From Climacteris rufus (taxonomy: Eukaryota; Chordata; Aves; Passeriformes; Climacteridae), in NCBI GenBank assembly GCA_013398175.1, contig VZRZ01006164.1, positions 708,487 to 772,486 on the forward strand: 64,000 nucleotides of DNA. The letters run 5' to 3'. Every line of letters begins with the position of its first letter. Positions within the stretch are counted from its first letter, which is position 1. A program made the translations under genes and the position numbers. Shown here in pieces: positions 27,401 to 38,531 of the stretch. The notes under the pieces are model-generated. The model searched no databases and was not told the DNA's origin. It saw only the letters and a list, made by a program, of their open reading frames with translations.

Positions 27401-30400
27401 ATCTCAGCAGCAGATACACATTAAATTAGGATAAGAGCACATTTGTGTCAAGAGTAGACAGTGATCAAATAAGGAAAGCTTTCAGTTCTAACAGTAGCTA
27501 AGATAGAAGGCTGATAAATGCAAAAACAAAGAAAGAAATTTTTCTTACCTCCATAATTATAAAAGGCATCTCGCTCCTTCCTTTGAACCACTATCCCAAC
27601 AACATCCACCTGTCTTACTGGATGTCCATTATAAAAGAATATACCTAGACACAAAACATGCTTGATTAGTGTAACTATTTCTTTCAACATCATACTCAAC
27701 ATAGTCACATTTGTCAGTAAGACACATACTTTCTTACATATTTAATATATCTTAAATTATACACTGCCTACACAGGAAAAGTCCCCTGAATTACTGAAGA
27801 CTAGGAACACTACAAGGAAAAAGTATCAGCTCTACTTAGAAAACCAAAGGCTTGTTTTGGTAGAGTGTCAGAACCTTATTAACCTCTTGTTTTCTTGAAC
27901 ATTTGGATCTGAAAAACAGTTTGTTTGCTGCAGGCATTCAGGGGTTTTTTGTTTGTTTTGTTGTTTCATTTTGGTTTTTGTTTTGCTTGGCTTTGTTGTT
28001 TTGGTGTGGGTTTTTTTTATATCTTCATAAGGCTTCAGAATAAATAATAGAACACAAAGGAAGCAGTTTGAGCTTCTCACAATGCAGCTGTTCCTGATTA
28101 AGGCAGAGCCTCCTAAAGGAAAACTAACATAATTCTGTCTTTCATTTCTAGAAGAACGGGAGCTGTGGGGGCAGGGGGAGAGCAACAACCCTCTCAGACT
28201 GCAGAGTACACTACTGCAGTCATTGTGGACTGCATCCTGAACTTCAGTTTCTGCAAAAACATGTTCTAAAAACATCCCTTCAAAGCTATTTTTGTGCATC
28301 TATAAAGATAACTTGAATAACACTTAGAAACGTGTCCACGAAACAGTGAGACTCTGAGCCCAGTGGACTCTGACAGCACTGAGGTTGCCTCACTCTGTAA
28401 TCCCTTTCAAGAGAGTGACAAATGTTGTTAACAAACACGAATGTAAACATTATACACTGAGGCTTCACAGTTCACCAACAGGAGGAAAATAGGGCAATAA
28501 GCTCCAAATATACCCTGGGCTGGCTAGTTTTCAGTGAATGTGTTTTCTTCAGTTTTCAAATACTGCTGCTTTATTGAAATAAGCCATCTGGGATGTTCAA
28601 TAACTGTCTCCTGAAAACCAGATAACTCGAGGGACCCAGAAGGGAACATTTGGCTCCACACACTCTGGCAAGTGTTATTCTTACAAAGGGATAGAGAAAC
28701 ATGGCAGCAAGGGAGTCAGAAAAATGTTCTGTGTAAAAAAAACCCCAAAACCAAAATCCAAAAATAACTTGTCCTACATAGCTAGCAGCCTTAAATGAGC
28801 CTGGAATTAACTTTCTTCATGCAAGACAGATAGAAAAGACAAAAGTTTCAGAAGAAATCAGAGGTGATCAGCCAAGCAGCTCATAAACAGAAGTTTTGCT
28901 CTTGAAAATCCACTGCAATGTTCTGAGGATGCATCTATTGCTGTCATCTCAGACCTGGCTATACTAACCATGCAGTCACTGCTCAGGTCTGGCATAGAGA
29001 ATGTTCAGCAGGTCTGTCCACTTGTCTCTCATTCCATTTACCAGGACACAAATAAACAGTGCTACAGAAACCCTCAATGGAGATCTCCCAGTGTATGTAG
29101 TCATTCACTGAATCTTACAACATCTCTATAAAAGGTCTGGGCTAGTTTCAGGGTAAGGCTGTAGAGCAGAGACTCCAAGCTCCTGATTGTGCAAACAAAA
29201 AACATGTTATTATGTTCACTTCCCAGTTAGCAAGCTGAGTTTTGGCAGATGACAGAGACTAAATAAAACTGGTTCCCTCCATCCCCATAAATGCACAGAG
29301 AACTCCACCCTTACTCTCTGAGAAACTACCCAAATTAATTTTAAGAATGAAATTATATTTAAGCTATTAGAAGTTGTTGGACTTGGTGATTTCAGTAAAT
29401 TACTTCTGCCAGTTTATTTGCTCAAATTAAGTCCATGTTGGTAGCTATAAACATATACTAAATATTTGAAGCTGTGGACAAACACATTCAGTGAGACTCC
29501 TAATAATCCAGTAAACAACACATAGAGGAATGGACCATTACCACAAAAGCCACAGCAGTGGTACAGGGGGCTGCAGATACAGAACTCTCTAAAGCAAGTG
29601 CTGGTCATGTCTTTACCAGCATTACTGAGCTGTTTGCCATTGCTTTAATTATTATTACCTCCTTTTATGCTATTTGTAGCTTCCCTTGCTTGTTGATAAG
29701 CTGTCACAAAGCAGTGGTGCATGATAACTCTGAGAAAAGCTCATTTCCATGATGTGATTATGTGTTACAACTGAGTTTGACACCCACTCTCATTGCAAGG
29801 CTGCTAAGACAACACAATTGCTGTTTTTATCTGGGAGGTTTTCCAGCCTTCTTGTCACCATTTATAGCAGCAGAGTAATTGGCCAGGTTTACTGCTTTCC
29901 TCCGTGTTGTTTTAATGGATTAGTCATTGTGCCATCAAATCCTAATGCTTAAAAATGGAAAGAAAAAACTCATTAGGTCATTCAGTCCATTTCCTCAGGG
30001 CCAATACAAGACTATTTTGTACAGTAAATTCCTGGCAATCTGTACAGTCAGGATATAAACAATCCCAGGGAAGGGCATCCCACCTTTTCCCTGGGAAGGC
30101 TGTGCCACGGTTTAGCAGATGTCATTCTAGGGATGTTTTTCCTGACATTCAGTCTGTGTTTCTTTCCAGTCTTCCTAGTTACAACTTTTTGTTTTGCACT
30201 CATTCATTCCTAATTACCATTACTTAATGACTGTTTTATAACCAATCATATACTTAGCTTCAGCTGGTCTTTAAAAGCTCATTAAAGGCAGGAAGCATTG
30301 ACAACAAACACCTACGTTCTTCCTTCCCCAAAAGGTTTTTTTTTTAGTGTTTTTGTTGTGCTATCATTTGTTGCCAATAAATAAGATATGGTGAAAAATG

Positions 30401-32353
30401 TCTGGTTTGGAATACACACAGCACCAAGAGAATGAACAAAATTCAGGATGTTGGTTCTAAGAAATTTCATTTTATTTGAAGTTTGGTTTAGAAAATGATC
30501 CAGGATTGCAAGCAAGCTTAGATGTGCAGAACAGCAGATGCACAGGAAGTGGAGAAAGCTCAAATGTACTGATTGTAAAGGCTGATTTCTTGACATGACA
30601 GATTCCTCAGAATCATCTTAGAAAAAAACAAATAATAACAAAACTGAAAGAGTTCCTGAAGCAAAAGCCAACTCACTTAAGCAAAAGAATAGGAAGGGAA
30701 GAAGCAGTGAAATTCACGTAATTTAGAGGTAAAAAAAGAGACCAGCTCTGTATTTTCTAGGACTGCTCCTACTATAATCAAATGTTCGTTGGTGTTATAA
30801 AGTTAATTATTCTGAATACATTTTCACATGTATATATACTAATGTCCAAGTGGAAACTACAATCCAATTCTGCTGATGTTGAACTGTTTTGTATTTTGTT
30901 TGAAAACAATTAAAGTATCTGTAATTGAAGGATAACAGTTTTTACCAGATGCATTTCCTACTCCAGTACTACTAGAAGACTTTTATAAGACAGTTTAAAA
31001 AGGCCTCTAAATAAAACTTACTGTAGGACAAACAACAACAACATCAGTCTGTAGCCTAACTCTTGCAATGGATTTAAGACAAAAGTCTCCCACCATGTTA
31101 AATAACATAGATAGATACATACAGTGGTACTTGTGGTTTGTGAAGTCACATAAAAATGGTTGTGAGAAGAGAAAAAAATCCAGCAATCCTTAATTTCTGC
31201 AAAAATAGCTCTGCTGCTATCCTGTATACTGCCAGAAGTATTCTGCTGCTCTCCTGCTATCCTGTAACAGCTCTGCTGTTACAGAAAACTGGGGAAGAAT
31301 AACAAAACCTACAAGGCAGAGCATGTTCCAAAGGTGAACAGACATACTTTGCCTCTGTGGACAGAAAAAAAATAAAAGAAAAAACACAGAATACCAAAAC
31401 CAAACCACAGACACACTCTGATTAGGGTTTATTGCTTTTCCTCATTAATTCTAAGTTCTTTGGGTTCCTCCCTGATAATCTTGCAACTTGTCATGCTTCA
31501 GTTGGGAGTAATGAACCCTTCTACGGCAGAAGACATGCTGCAGTCTATTTAAAGTCTGTGCAGTGAAAACAGAAATTGAAGGTCAGAGCTGTGTTGCTTC
31601 AGCCAGTGCTCACATGTGGGTGACACTGGCTGCAGACCAGCAGGACACAGCCTGCAAAGCAGACAACTGCCATCAGTGGCTTGGAAACAAAAGGTGTGGT
31701 ATAAGATCCAGCACAGAGGTCAGAATTTACAGTAAGGTTGTTCCATGAAGAATGGCATATACCTATCATATCTAGAAATTAAGGATATAAATTATCAAAA
31801 CCTGTATCTTTTTATAATATATTAATATGCATAGGAAAAAGCAAAATACACACATCCAGCAATGTCATCAACTGTCAAAATTTTGCAACAAATATTGTAG
31901 AGACAGTGAAGAGATATAACACACATGGCCAGAAAGGCCCAGCAATTTTAGAATTAACTTCATCAAAATATAACAAACACTACCACACAGAGGAAACATA
32001 ACATTACCTTCATGTAAAAGAGGTTCTGGAAAAAAAGAGAAGTAATTTTAACTACACATTTTATTTTTCACATGCATTTCTTGTTCTTAGAACTGTTAAA
32101 AGACACTGATGTCACCTAGCTTAAGGGCATGGAAAATTACTGATGTTCATGAAGCATTCTGCAATCCCTTGATAGAAAGCACAACATAAATCAATAATAA
32201 TATTCTGTGTATCATAATCAGCATACATTAATACATACCTGGCACCTGTTTAGATTCTCTCATTTCCATAATATCTTTAATATATAGTCTTGCAAATGCA
32301 GAAAATATAGGATCCATCCCCCAATGTAGAGAAGGTGTCTCTTCTTCATACAT
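9299..32353 (-). CDS. STN1: STN1, CST complex subunit (nine coding exons, complete)
   Basis: The nine minus-strand exons are 32353-32239, 27644-27549, 23414-23343, 21529-21368, 20129-20018, 19268-19106, 14069-13947, 13403-13331 and 9456-9299. They join in phase with AG/GT borders to 357 residues (human STN1 has 368). The product matches human STN1 along its length: an N-terminal EEETPSL segment, an OB fold (about residues 40-175) and two winged-helix domains (about 187-281 and 282-357), ending in STMEGYYTAF. Seen in the OB fold are W83, R131 and D153, at the places of human W89, R135 and D157; changes at the last two cause Coats plus disease in people. STN1 works in the nucleus with CTC1 and TEN1, binds single-stranded DNA and promotes polymerase alpha-primase fill-in of the telomere C-strand. 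The linker after CVCWK (residues 85-108) is the least conserved part. The start is the first in-frame ATG; the human protein begins about six residues earlier. Confidence 0.95.
9457..13330 (-). other. STN1: STN1 intron 8, with a CpG-rich patch
   Basis: This is the last STN1 intron, between the exon ending at 13331 and the exon starting at 9456. It is mostly A/T-rich unique sequence. The only striking content is a G/C-rich, CpG-rich patch at 11,636-11,745. Confidence 0.85.
11636..11745. promoter_or_regulatory. Isolated CpG-rich patch in the last STN1 intron
   Basis: About 110 bases hold roughly a dozen CpG sites, while the kilobases around it are A/T-rich and CpG-poor. It includes CGGGATGGCGCTCCCGCC, an ATG in a good initiation context on the plus strand, and a GC-rich inverted element (CCGGCAGAGGGGGCCGG). 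It could be an internal promoter, a protein-binding site or an enhancer. No transcript evidence is available here. Confidence 0.35.
13331..13403 (-). CDS. STN1: STN1 coding exon 8 (second winged helix)
   Basis: The exon is 73 nt, phase 0 to phase 1, acceptor CTTCAG and donor GTAAGT. It encodes VTDHDKELFKVTIDVIKEDC then RKPR, matching human VTREDKDLHRKIHRIIQQDC then QKPN. Confidence 0.92.
13947..14069 (-). CDS. STN1: STN1 coding exon 7 (winged-helix junction)
   Basis: The exon is 123 nt, exactly 41 codons, phase 0 on both sides, acceptor ATCCAG and donor GTAAGA. It encodes RIHSVFKEAIKMLQEKGVVF after a Ser-rich start, matching human AIHSIFKNAIQLLQEKGLVF. It is too short and too broken up by introns to stand out as an open frame; it was found by reading the minus strand. 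Confidence 0.92.
14070..19105 (-). other. STN1: STN1 intron 6
   Basis: This 5.0-kb intron is the longest inside the STN1 coding region. It contains a C-rich run at 16,755-16,770, an AT-rich ATA/ATT stretch near 16,404-16,440 and an (AC)8 microsatellite at 17,641-17,656. No exon or gene was recognised. Confidence 0.85.
17641..17656 (+). repeat. (AC)n microsatellite
   Basis: Eight uninterrupted AC units lie inside an STN1 intron. Confidence 0.95.
19106..19268 (-). CDS. STN1: STN1 coding exon 6 (first winged helix)
   Basis: The exon is 163 nt, entering in phase 2 and leaving in phase 0, acceptor TTGTAG and donor GTGAGT. It encodes MLHEKVQVFLLKNKIQTFFQ, QELETVDSLVSLA and a divergent tail ending CQE. 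Human has LLSEKAKEFLMENRVQSFYQ then QELEMVESLLSLA. Confidence 0.94.
19269..20017 (-). other. STN1: STN1 intron 5
   Basis: This is a 749-base intron between the phase-2 donor of coding exon 5 and the next exon. No other feature was seen. Confidence 0.85.
20018..20129 (-). CDS. STN1: STN1 coding exon 5 (end of OB fold, linker)
   Basis: The exon is 112 nt, entering in phase 1 and leaving in phase 2, acceptor CTCCAG and donor GTAAAT. It encodes (Y)KVDDPVCDVQISRMLELP and then CLYREVYDKPFKGPEEGT, against human YKVDDPVWNIQIARMLELP and TIYRKVYDQPF. The aspartate at residue 153 is the counterpart of human D157. The tryptophan after DPV in human is a cysteine here. Confidence 0.94.
20130..21367 (-). 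other. STN1: STN1 intron 4
   Basis: This 1.2-kb intron is A/T-rich apart from a more G/C-rich part at about 20,760-21,040 that was not recognised as a repeat or exon. Confidence 0.85.
21368..21529 (-). CDS. STN1: STN1 coding exon 4 (central OB fold)
   Basis: The exon is 162 nt, phase 1 to phase 1, acceptor CCTGCAG and donor GTGAGT. It encodes a variable Ser/Pro/Thr linker and then MKKLQDTVSQKTKLEIGDVV and RVRGHIRTYRQQREIQA, matching human LKKLQETIEQKTKIEIGDTI and RVRGSIRTYREEREIHA. The arginine of the RVRG turn (residue 131) is the counterpart of human R135. Confidence 0.95.
21530..23342 (-). other. STN1: STN1 intron 3, with an optional exon candidate
   Basis: The 1.8-kb intron lies between coding exons 3 and 4. 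It contains a splice-flanked open segment at 21,763-21,841 and a 22-base A run at 23,210-23,231. Confidence 0.85.
23210..23231 (+). repeat. A(22) homopolymer
   Basis: This is an uninterrupted run of 22 A in an STN1 intron. No SINE or pseudogene body was recognised upstream of it, so it is not called as a retroposon tail. Confidence 0.9.
23343..23414 (-). CDS. STN1: STN1 coding exon 3 (OB fold, conserved Trp)
   Basis: The exon is 72 nt, phase 1 to phase 1, acceptor TTGCAG and donor GTAATT. It encodes (V)DDSTGVINCVCWK, almost identical to human VDDSTGVINCICWKK and including the tryptophan equivalent to human W89. The tail NPMVAETPLS is not similar to human, as expected for the flexible linker. 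A second possible donor (ATG|GTAGCA) lies inside the exon at 23366-23365. Confidence 0.93.
23415..27548 (-). other. STN1: STN1 intron 2
   Basis: This 4.1-kb intron contains a T/G-rich low-complexity tract at about 25,363-25,440 and an (AT)13 repeat at 27,234-27,259. No other exon was seen. Confidence 0.85.
27234..27259 (+). repeat. (AT)13 microsatellite
   Basis: Thirteen perfect AT units lie in an STN1 intron. It is likely variable in length between individuals. Confidence 0.95.
27549..27644 (-). CDS. STN1: STN1 coding exon 2 (start of OB fold)
   Basis: The exon is 96 nt, with phase 1 on both sides, acceptor CTAG and donor GTAAGA. It encodes IFFYNGHPVRQVDVVG and then IVVQRKERDAFYNYG, against human VFLYNGHPIKQVDVLG and TVIGVRERDAFYSYG. 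These are the first strands of the OB fold. Confidence 0.95.
29950..30190 (-). mobile_element. Old CR1-type LINE 3' fragment (minus strand)
   Basis: Read on the minus strand it contains GACTGAATGTCAGGAAAAAC, TGGCACAGCCTTCCCAGGG and, near the 3' end, AAATGGACTGAATGACCTAA. These match in order the conserved 3' part of amniote CR1 elements (a motif of the type GGACATTAGGAAAAACTTCC, a CCTAGGGAGG block and a GATGACCTAATG block). The copy is diverged and 5'-truncated, as is usual for CR1. Confidence 0.6.
31262..31284. repeat. Perfect 9-bp inverted repeat, 5-base loop
   Basis: CTGTAACAG, loop CTCTG, CTGTTACAG. It sits at the end of an imperfect duplication with a 39-base period (CTGCTATCCTGTA at 31,214 and again at 31,253). 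Confidence 0.8.
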
Positions 32354-32365
32354 CTTGGACACAGA
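32239..32365 (-). CDS. STN1: STN1 first coding exon (start codon exon)
   Basis: The ATG is at 32353-32351 and encodes MYEEETPSLHWGMDPIFSAF onward, ending in KQVP plus one base of a split Gly codon (phase 1) before the donor GTATGT. It corresponds to the human stretch EEETPSLLWGLDPVFLAFAK. The acceptor is probably CTGCAG, so the exon starts at 32365; a second acceptor (TTCACAG) would start it at 32378. With either, reading upstream gives no other in-frame ATG, so the start is well fixed. A separate noncoding first exon should lie further up the minus strand. Confidence 0.93.
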
Positions 32366-35300
32366 CTGCAGTCAAAACCTGTGAATACAGAAGGACTTGT
32401 AATTGTTTTCTGTACAGGTGAAGAGCAGCTCACATATGCCCCAAGTGAATGAAGAGACAGCTCATGAGTTTACACACAGTAACACAGCAGAGCTGAGGAT
32501 GAGACACTGGAGTTTATCTAACATAATGTTTTATTTATTTATTAATATTTCATGTGTCCCCACATGAAATATTCAAACTATCAATACTTATGATTCGTTT
32601 GAAGTACTGAGAATCCAACAACAGCATTTTTCCCAGTAACTTTAAATGAAACAGCATTTCAGGGATTTTTCCTCCATGAAGCTGTAAACAGAGAACCAAA
32701 GACAACACTTGTTTAAAAGAGCAGGATTGTGGCATACTAATTGGTTATTTTCTGTACACACTATTATTATTCCCCTAATCATTCTCTTTCCCTCCCATAA
32801 CATATTTTTCTCATTGTTCATTCTGTGCTTTATTGCAGAGGTGACTGAGGATGACTTTATATAAAACAAAAGCATCTGTCCCTTCTTTATGTTGGGCATG
32901 TAGTCTCCATTAACTTTGAAACTGTTACTGTCCCCTTTTAACATTCAGATTCCACAGTTTAATGTTTGCCATCTTCTGCCATCCAGATCCAATTCTTTGC
33001 TTATCACAGTGTTGATGTCAAATCCCCAGTGCCTGGGTCAGGAAGATCCTCACAAAGATTTGGAAGCTGAAAATACATTCTATCAGCATCTCCTGTATGG
33101 AGAGCAACACTGTTCCTGTAAGGCTTTCCAGGTCACCCTCGGATGGGTGTCAGCCACTTGCAGCTGTAGGTCAAAGGTGGTAAGTGGACTGATTCTGAAT
33201 AGTGTGTAATAGGGCTGAGATTTGGCAGCTCCCAGTGATCTCTGCAGTCTGGGGGAGGCACTTGTAGCTATTGCTGTAGAGACAACATGCCATGAACATC
33301 ACAGGAGCCTCTTGCTTCTCTGAGAAACTACAGAGCTTGGATTCTGCATAATTTCTCTCTTAATACTTAAATTTGAATTTGAGGCAAGGGAAAAGATATA
33401 AGGGTGTAGCACAACATGCCAGTGTTGCTCACATTTACTCTATACTGTGTACAGAACTGCAGATTATTAGATTCCTGTTCAACGTTTATTTAAATAACAT
33501 AAGGTTAGTGTTATTTACCCTTCCTTAGACTGGTCATTTCCTTGGTGAGACGCTGAAAATACTTGATGTAGCCAGTTCCACCAGTCACGTCATCAATGAG
33601 TAACAAACTGAAACAATTTTTTTACACCTGGATCCATGTCTCTCTCCCCACTACAGACAGCTTTTCCCAACCTTTCCTTTTTGCATCTGCAAGATCTACT
33701 CAAACATGTCTCTCCGTTCCTTCCTCCATTCCTTTTTTTACTGCTGAATTGCAGGCACTGCTCAATAGAAATTTATAAATTAAGCTGTTAAATGTATGAT
33801 CTTAACACATGCTGCTATTCCTCCATATGGCAGTTCTTTGGTTACTTGCTACAGTCTATGTCAAATTTAGACCATAAAGTTTCCCAAGCAAACAAATGGT
33901 TTGAACCTGTATTTTACTTGGCTTGCTCATTTTCTTAACAAAATCAGTCTCCTCATCTCTCTCGTTTTGCTTGCAGTCTCTAGTACAAAGTTATATTCCT
34001 TTCTGCTCCATGGTTACAAAGCCTGTCATAGCTCAGCACCTGTTTTTTCTCCTAGACACACAGCAGACTGAGATAACCAGCCAAAAAGAGACAATTAGCT
34101 AACAAGTCTGTCTAACTTTTTGTATTTTGGGTAAACAGACACTCATTGGGGCAAAAAGCAGAAGTCACCCCTGCAAATGTGTGCATCTGAGGGGAGATTG
34201 ATCAAGCAGCTCCATTGGTGATTAAAAATATCTGTACATACTTCAATAACCAGTTGTCAAGCCTGAAATGCCCAAATGTTAATAGATCAAGTCCAAACCA
34301 CACTTTTAGCTTAAATGTTCCCCTTGTTCTGGAGGGAGGAAGATTTCTGCAGAAAAAGCTCTTTCTATCTCAGAAACCACCGGGAGCTAAATCTCAAATT
34401 CTGGAGCTTCCTGCTCACTCCCAGGCCTTGTTACAGCTCCTCACTGGAGATATTTACACCCTTCATATCTGTCTTTACGTACAGACCCCTCTGCTTGGTT
34501 CAAGTCTGCTACAGACACACAAAGTTTTATCTTACAGATCTGGCAAGGATTGCTTAAAAAAAAGTAAATCATGACCCCAGCACTATGAAGGCATCACAAG
34601 ATTCCTTGAAGTCCACAGGACAAATTTGCTGAAGTCCTGAGTCACAGACATTCCATCCACACCAGGCTGGGACAGTGAAACTGTACTCCAGCCACCCACT
34701 CCCTTTCAGCAATGCCTGACAGGCACATGAAGGGCAGAGCACCCTCCCCAGGCTCCTTCATGGTCCCAACAGCCCTCCCAATCCCTGACATCACCCAAAA
34801 TCAAGCCTATTTTCTATCTTTGCTCCCAACTGGCCGCTTGGGAGCTACATTTCAACAGTGCCCCGTTTAAAGACAAAAGCCTGTGGTCATTTCAAAGGAA
34901 AAGATACTTACTGCCTCTCCGGTGTACTGCTTGCCTCCACACACTGCTATTATCAGTCCATTCTTGCCAGTTGTCTGTTTGCTGCTATAGCAAAGTAAGA
35001 TGTCAACCCTTCCCAAAGTATCTATTGCTCAGTGAGTTTCAGGCAGATTGACAGTATTAGAAAATGTAATTCCTACAAGCAGACAAAATTCTTCCAACCC
35101 ATTTATCTTTTGCTATATAATAGATCTTCCCGTAACTTTTTCTTAAGTTGGCACAGGAAGCCTCTCCATCCCAGGCAGAATATCCTGCCTGGGGTTAATT
35201 AATGAGTCATTCTGGCAAAAGTGAAACTTTCCATTATGCTAGGAGTGTTTTCAGCTCTTAACTGGTACCATGGGTGATATGCTATCAGCAAGAAAGATAA

Positions 35301-35884
35301 GAGCTGCCCTGTACAATGAAGATCCAAGGGGCAAATAGGGGCATTGTGGAGATGCACAACATTATAATCAATGAGAACCCAGACAGCAAACAATGGACAA
35401 TTCTGAACAGATACTATAAGTACAAATGTTTAAGGATTAAACTGGCTTTTGCTGGAAGATGGTGACCAGACTTAGCAATATAAACAACACAGAGTCCTAG
35501 CAAAAGGTCATCCCTTCCTGCATTTTGTTTTAAGTGCAGTGTAATGACTTCAGGGTTGCTGTAGTACAAGGAATTCAATCCTGCTACAGGAGAAAAAACA
35601 CAAGATAAGCATCTGGCCCACAAGTTTATTAGATAGAAGATATCTGTATTCTATTTTTAACTCCAAAAAAAGGCTAAAAAGGTATAATCAAAACCAAAAC
35701 TAGAATTAAGTTCTTCTTGGGAAAATAACTGTTTCAAGGGCAAAAATCTAAAGTTTACATAGTAGGTATCTAAATACAAATAAAAAAAACATCTCAATTT
35801 GAGGTTATTCCAACCTATTAAAATAAGGCTGTTCCTTCCCCCTGCTGCTATCAGTGTTAGCTCTCCTGACTCCACTGAGAAGTA

Positions 35885-35965
35885 AATCAAGTCCATAATC
35901 CTCAGAGTTATCTTGTGAGCTCAGCAAGGTATTATCCTAAAAGGGAAAGAAGGGAAACCAAGGAA
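35885..35965 (+). repeat. L2/MIR-like 3' fragment
   Basis: ATCCTCAGAGTTATCTTGTG followed by AGGTATTATCC and GGGAAACC follows, with gaps, the conserved end of L2/MIR elements (ATCCTCACAACAACCCTGTG then AGGTATTATCC). It is strongly decayed; assignment is from memory of the consensus. Confidence 0.35.
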
Positions 35966-38531
35966 AATTGGCACCCTTCCCAAGAATGCAACCACTCAAA
36001 CCCATTTTCTTTCTTCCCTTCTAAGCAGCCTACCTGGTAGCCTTGTTTGAATAGCTTCCTGTTTAACACCAGAGTGATTTATTCAACAGAATTAGTCCTG
36101 ACCAATACATTTCTTGGTTCATATTCTTGTGTCCACCATGTACCTTTTCAAAAAAGGTAAATGGTCTTCTTCCAAACCCAGTACAATGAAAACCTCAAAG
36201 AAGAGTATCTGTTGTAACGTTTCTTGTTGACTTTTCTCCAAAGTTGATTGACAACCTGAGCTCTTGGAGAAAATTGCTTTAGTTTGAGATTAATCGTTCA
36301 AAGCCAAGAAAAGGTGTCTTGCCAGCAGTTGTCTGCAACTCCTCTGCAAGTGCAGGCACACTGATGCAAGGATTCTTTCTCAAGGTAGCTGTGAATCAGA
36401 AACAGAGCATTTATGCACTAATACAGGCAACTTACACATTCACCAGGCCTTCACTCTTCTCCAAAGACTGCCACTACTATAGTAGCACTGATGATTTACA
36501 GAGGAAGCAGCTCCTAAGCCATTAGAGTTGCCAACCCAGGGCATTAAAACAACTTAAAGTCACCACCGGTTTACTTGAATAAATTAGGCCACAAAATGTG
36601 ACTGCCAAACACTGCTTTATAGGTCAGCCATTCCTGCCACAGAGAAAGCAACTTGTGGAAAGAGGAGCAGAGTTAACAGCTGGGTTTTGTAACACCCTCT
36701 GTCATCTGAATTGAAATCATCTGTGTCTGAGTCAACACCCTACGTGACAAATGAGTATTATTCAGCTCTTCATGATCAGCAGAGGCAATTCCAGCATGAT
36801 ACAGTCAAACTCACCATATTTCACAAAAATGTTTTTAATTGCCTACAGCCACATACAACACTTTAAATTAAAAACAAATAAACTCATTACATTACTCTAC
36901 AAATAGATCTCACTGAGCTGGGAAGTAAAGCCTTTGGTTGCAGTTAAGATGGAACAACAATTCTAAAAATGAAACTCACCCAGAGATTTTTTTTAAAAAT
37001 GCATAATTAAAAGGAAGCTTCCAACACCAGTAACAAGATGAAAACCATCACAGAGACCAAAACATGTTACTGAAAGGAAAAAAAAAAAAGGCTCCTGGAA
37101 AACAGCTGTTGGAAAACTACCAAACAGTAAGGTAAGGTCAGTTTGGATCCACCTCCTACCTGGTTATTCTATTAAAAATCAAGGTGGGTAAGCACTTTCA
37201 GTCTTTCCTAATAAACTACCTTCTGCTCATGTTGAATCCTGTGTGTTTGATGCTACATGCTGCATGTCCTGTAGCTCTCATATACAATTCCAGTTTAAAA
37301 TGTGGCTTCAAAACAACATTAAGAAATCTAGCACTCCTCTGAACTTCCTGAAATGTTACTTGTACAAGGGTTTAACATTTGTCTGAGCTGCTCAGATAAC
37401 AATTTGCCAAAAAGAAAGAATTATAGCTTTTTTCCCCCCTAAGGATACTTGTTGAAATTTTAACCATCATATGTCTTTTAATTACATTAGATTCTATTAC
37501 CATACACACCCCTGCCATGGGAAGTGCAAGACAAGAGGTCCATCACTACAGCCTTTAGCCAGTAGGGAATCTATCAACAACCCAGAAAGGCATTGCCCAC
37601 AATGCCCATAATAACCAGGATATAGGTAGGGGCAAAAAAGCCTTGTTTTATCAATAAACTGACACAACTGCTGTGTAACAGTCTGCCAGTGGAGTTGATG
37701 TCTTCATGTCATAACCTGTAGATAACCCTCTCTCTATTTCTACCTTTCCACAGCACTGCCTAGAAAGCTTTCTGGACACGTGCATGTGGCTACAGGAGAC
37801 CAGACAAACTGGCTCCTCCAGCATGCACAGGCTTGGAAGGAAGGGGGACAAAGCTTACAGTTCTAAATTGCCTCCTTTGGCATTGAACCTTGTTTTATAT
37901 GCAAACTAAACTTTGTAACAAGGTTTCAGCACTCAATTTTCCAAAAGCATGATTCTGGGAAACTAACAATGGGCAACAAAATGAACAGTAGCTCTTTGTG
38001 ATCCTTGTCCCATGCATTAGTCACAAGGTAATTTCCCGTGGATCAAGAAACCAGCAACCCACTCAGCAGACCAGTGAACTAACTCTATATATGTATTTCT
38101 CATGGCCACCTGTAAGCTTATCAGAAATAAGGTAGCAGGCACTCACTACTGATATTCAGAAAGCTTCATTTCCTATGTGTATTTTAAAGCTATTGGATAA
38201 TCACACTGAAGTGCCTTCTTCAACTAATTCCCTAACCTGTCCCAATCAAGGGCAGGAGGAAGCCTATGAAGATGATTAACTCTCTCTGAGAGCTCTTAAT
38301 CACCTACAGTGCTGCCAGAATGAGCTGAGCTGCTGAAAAGACATTCTTTCACTGGGAGAGAAGGTTCTAAGTTATTACTGCAAAATAAAAACAAACAAAA
38401 GTAAAAATAAATTACTTCTTATAAATAGTAAGTTTCTTGCTAGGAAGAGCAGTGATATGAAAGCTTTGATAGCAAGAGGATTCCAAACAGGTTGTTGGAA
38501 AAGGAAAATTTTTTGCTAGATACGTATTATA

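Larger units (their letters stand above)
27645..32238 (-). other. STN1: STN1 intron 1 of the coding region
   Basis: The 4.6-kb intron contains a G/T-rich tract (27,940-28,018), an old CR1 fragment (about 29,950-30,190) and a short hairpin with a partial duplication (31,206-31,284). Coding sequence was not recognised. Confidence 0.85.

Noticed and set aside
27868..28299. 143-codon minus-strand open frame next to STN1 exon 2
   Set aside because: Much of it is a low-complexity Lys/Thr-rich translation of a G/T-rich tract, and its length is near the chance level.
33519..35932. A multi-exon minus-strand gene made of open segments at about 35,932-35,800, 35,590-35,414, 34,984-34,912 and 33,607-33,519
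   Set aside because: Each looked exon-like, but the intron phases do not match: the first leaves in phase 2 while the second needs phase 1, and the third leaves in phase 0 or 1 while the fourth needs phase 2. The first also overlaps an L2/MIR-like fragment. No protein family was recognised.
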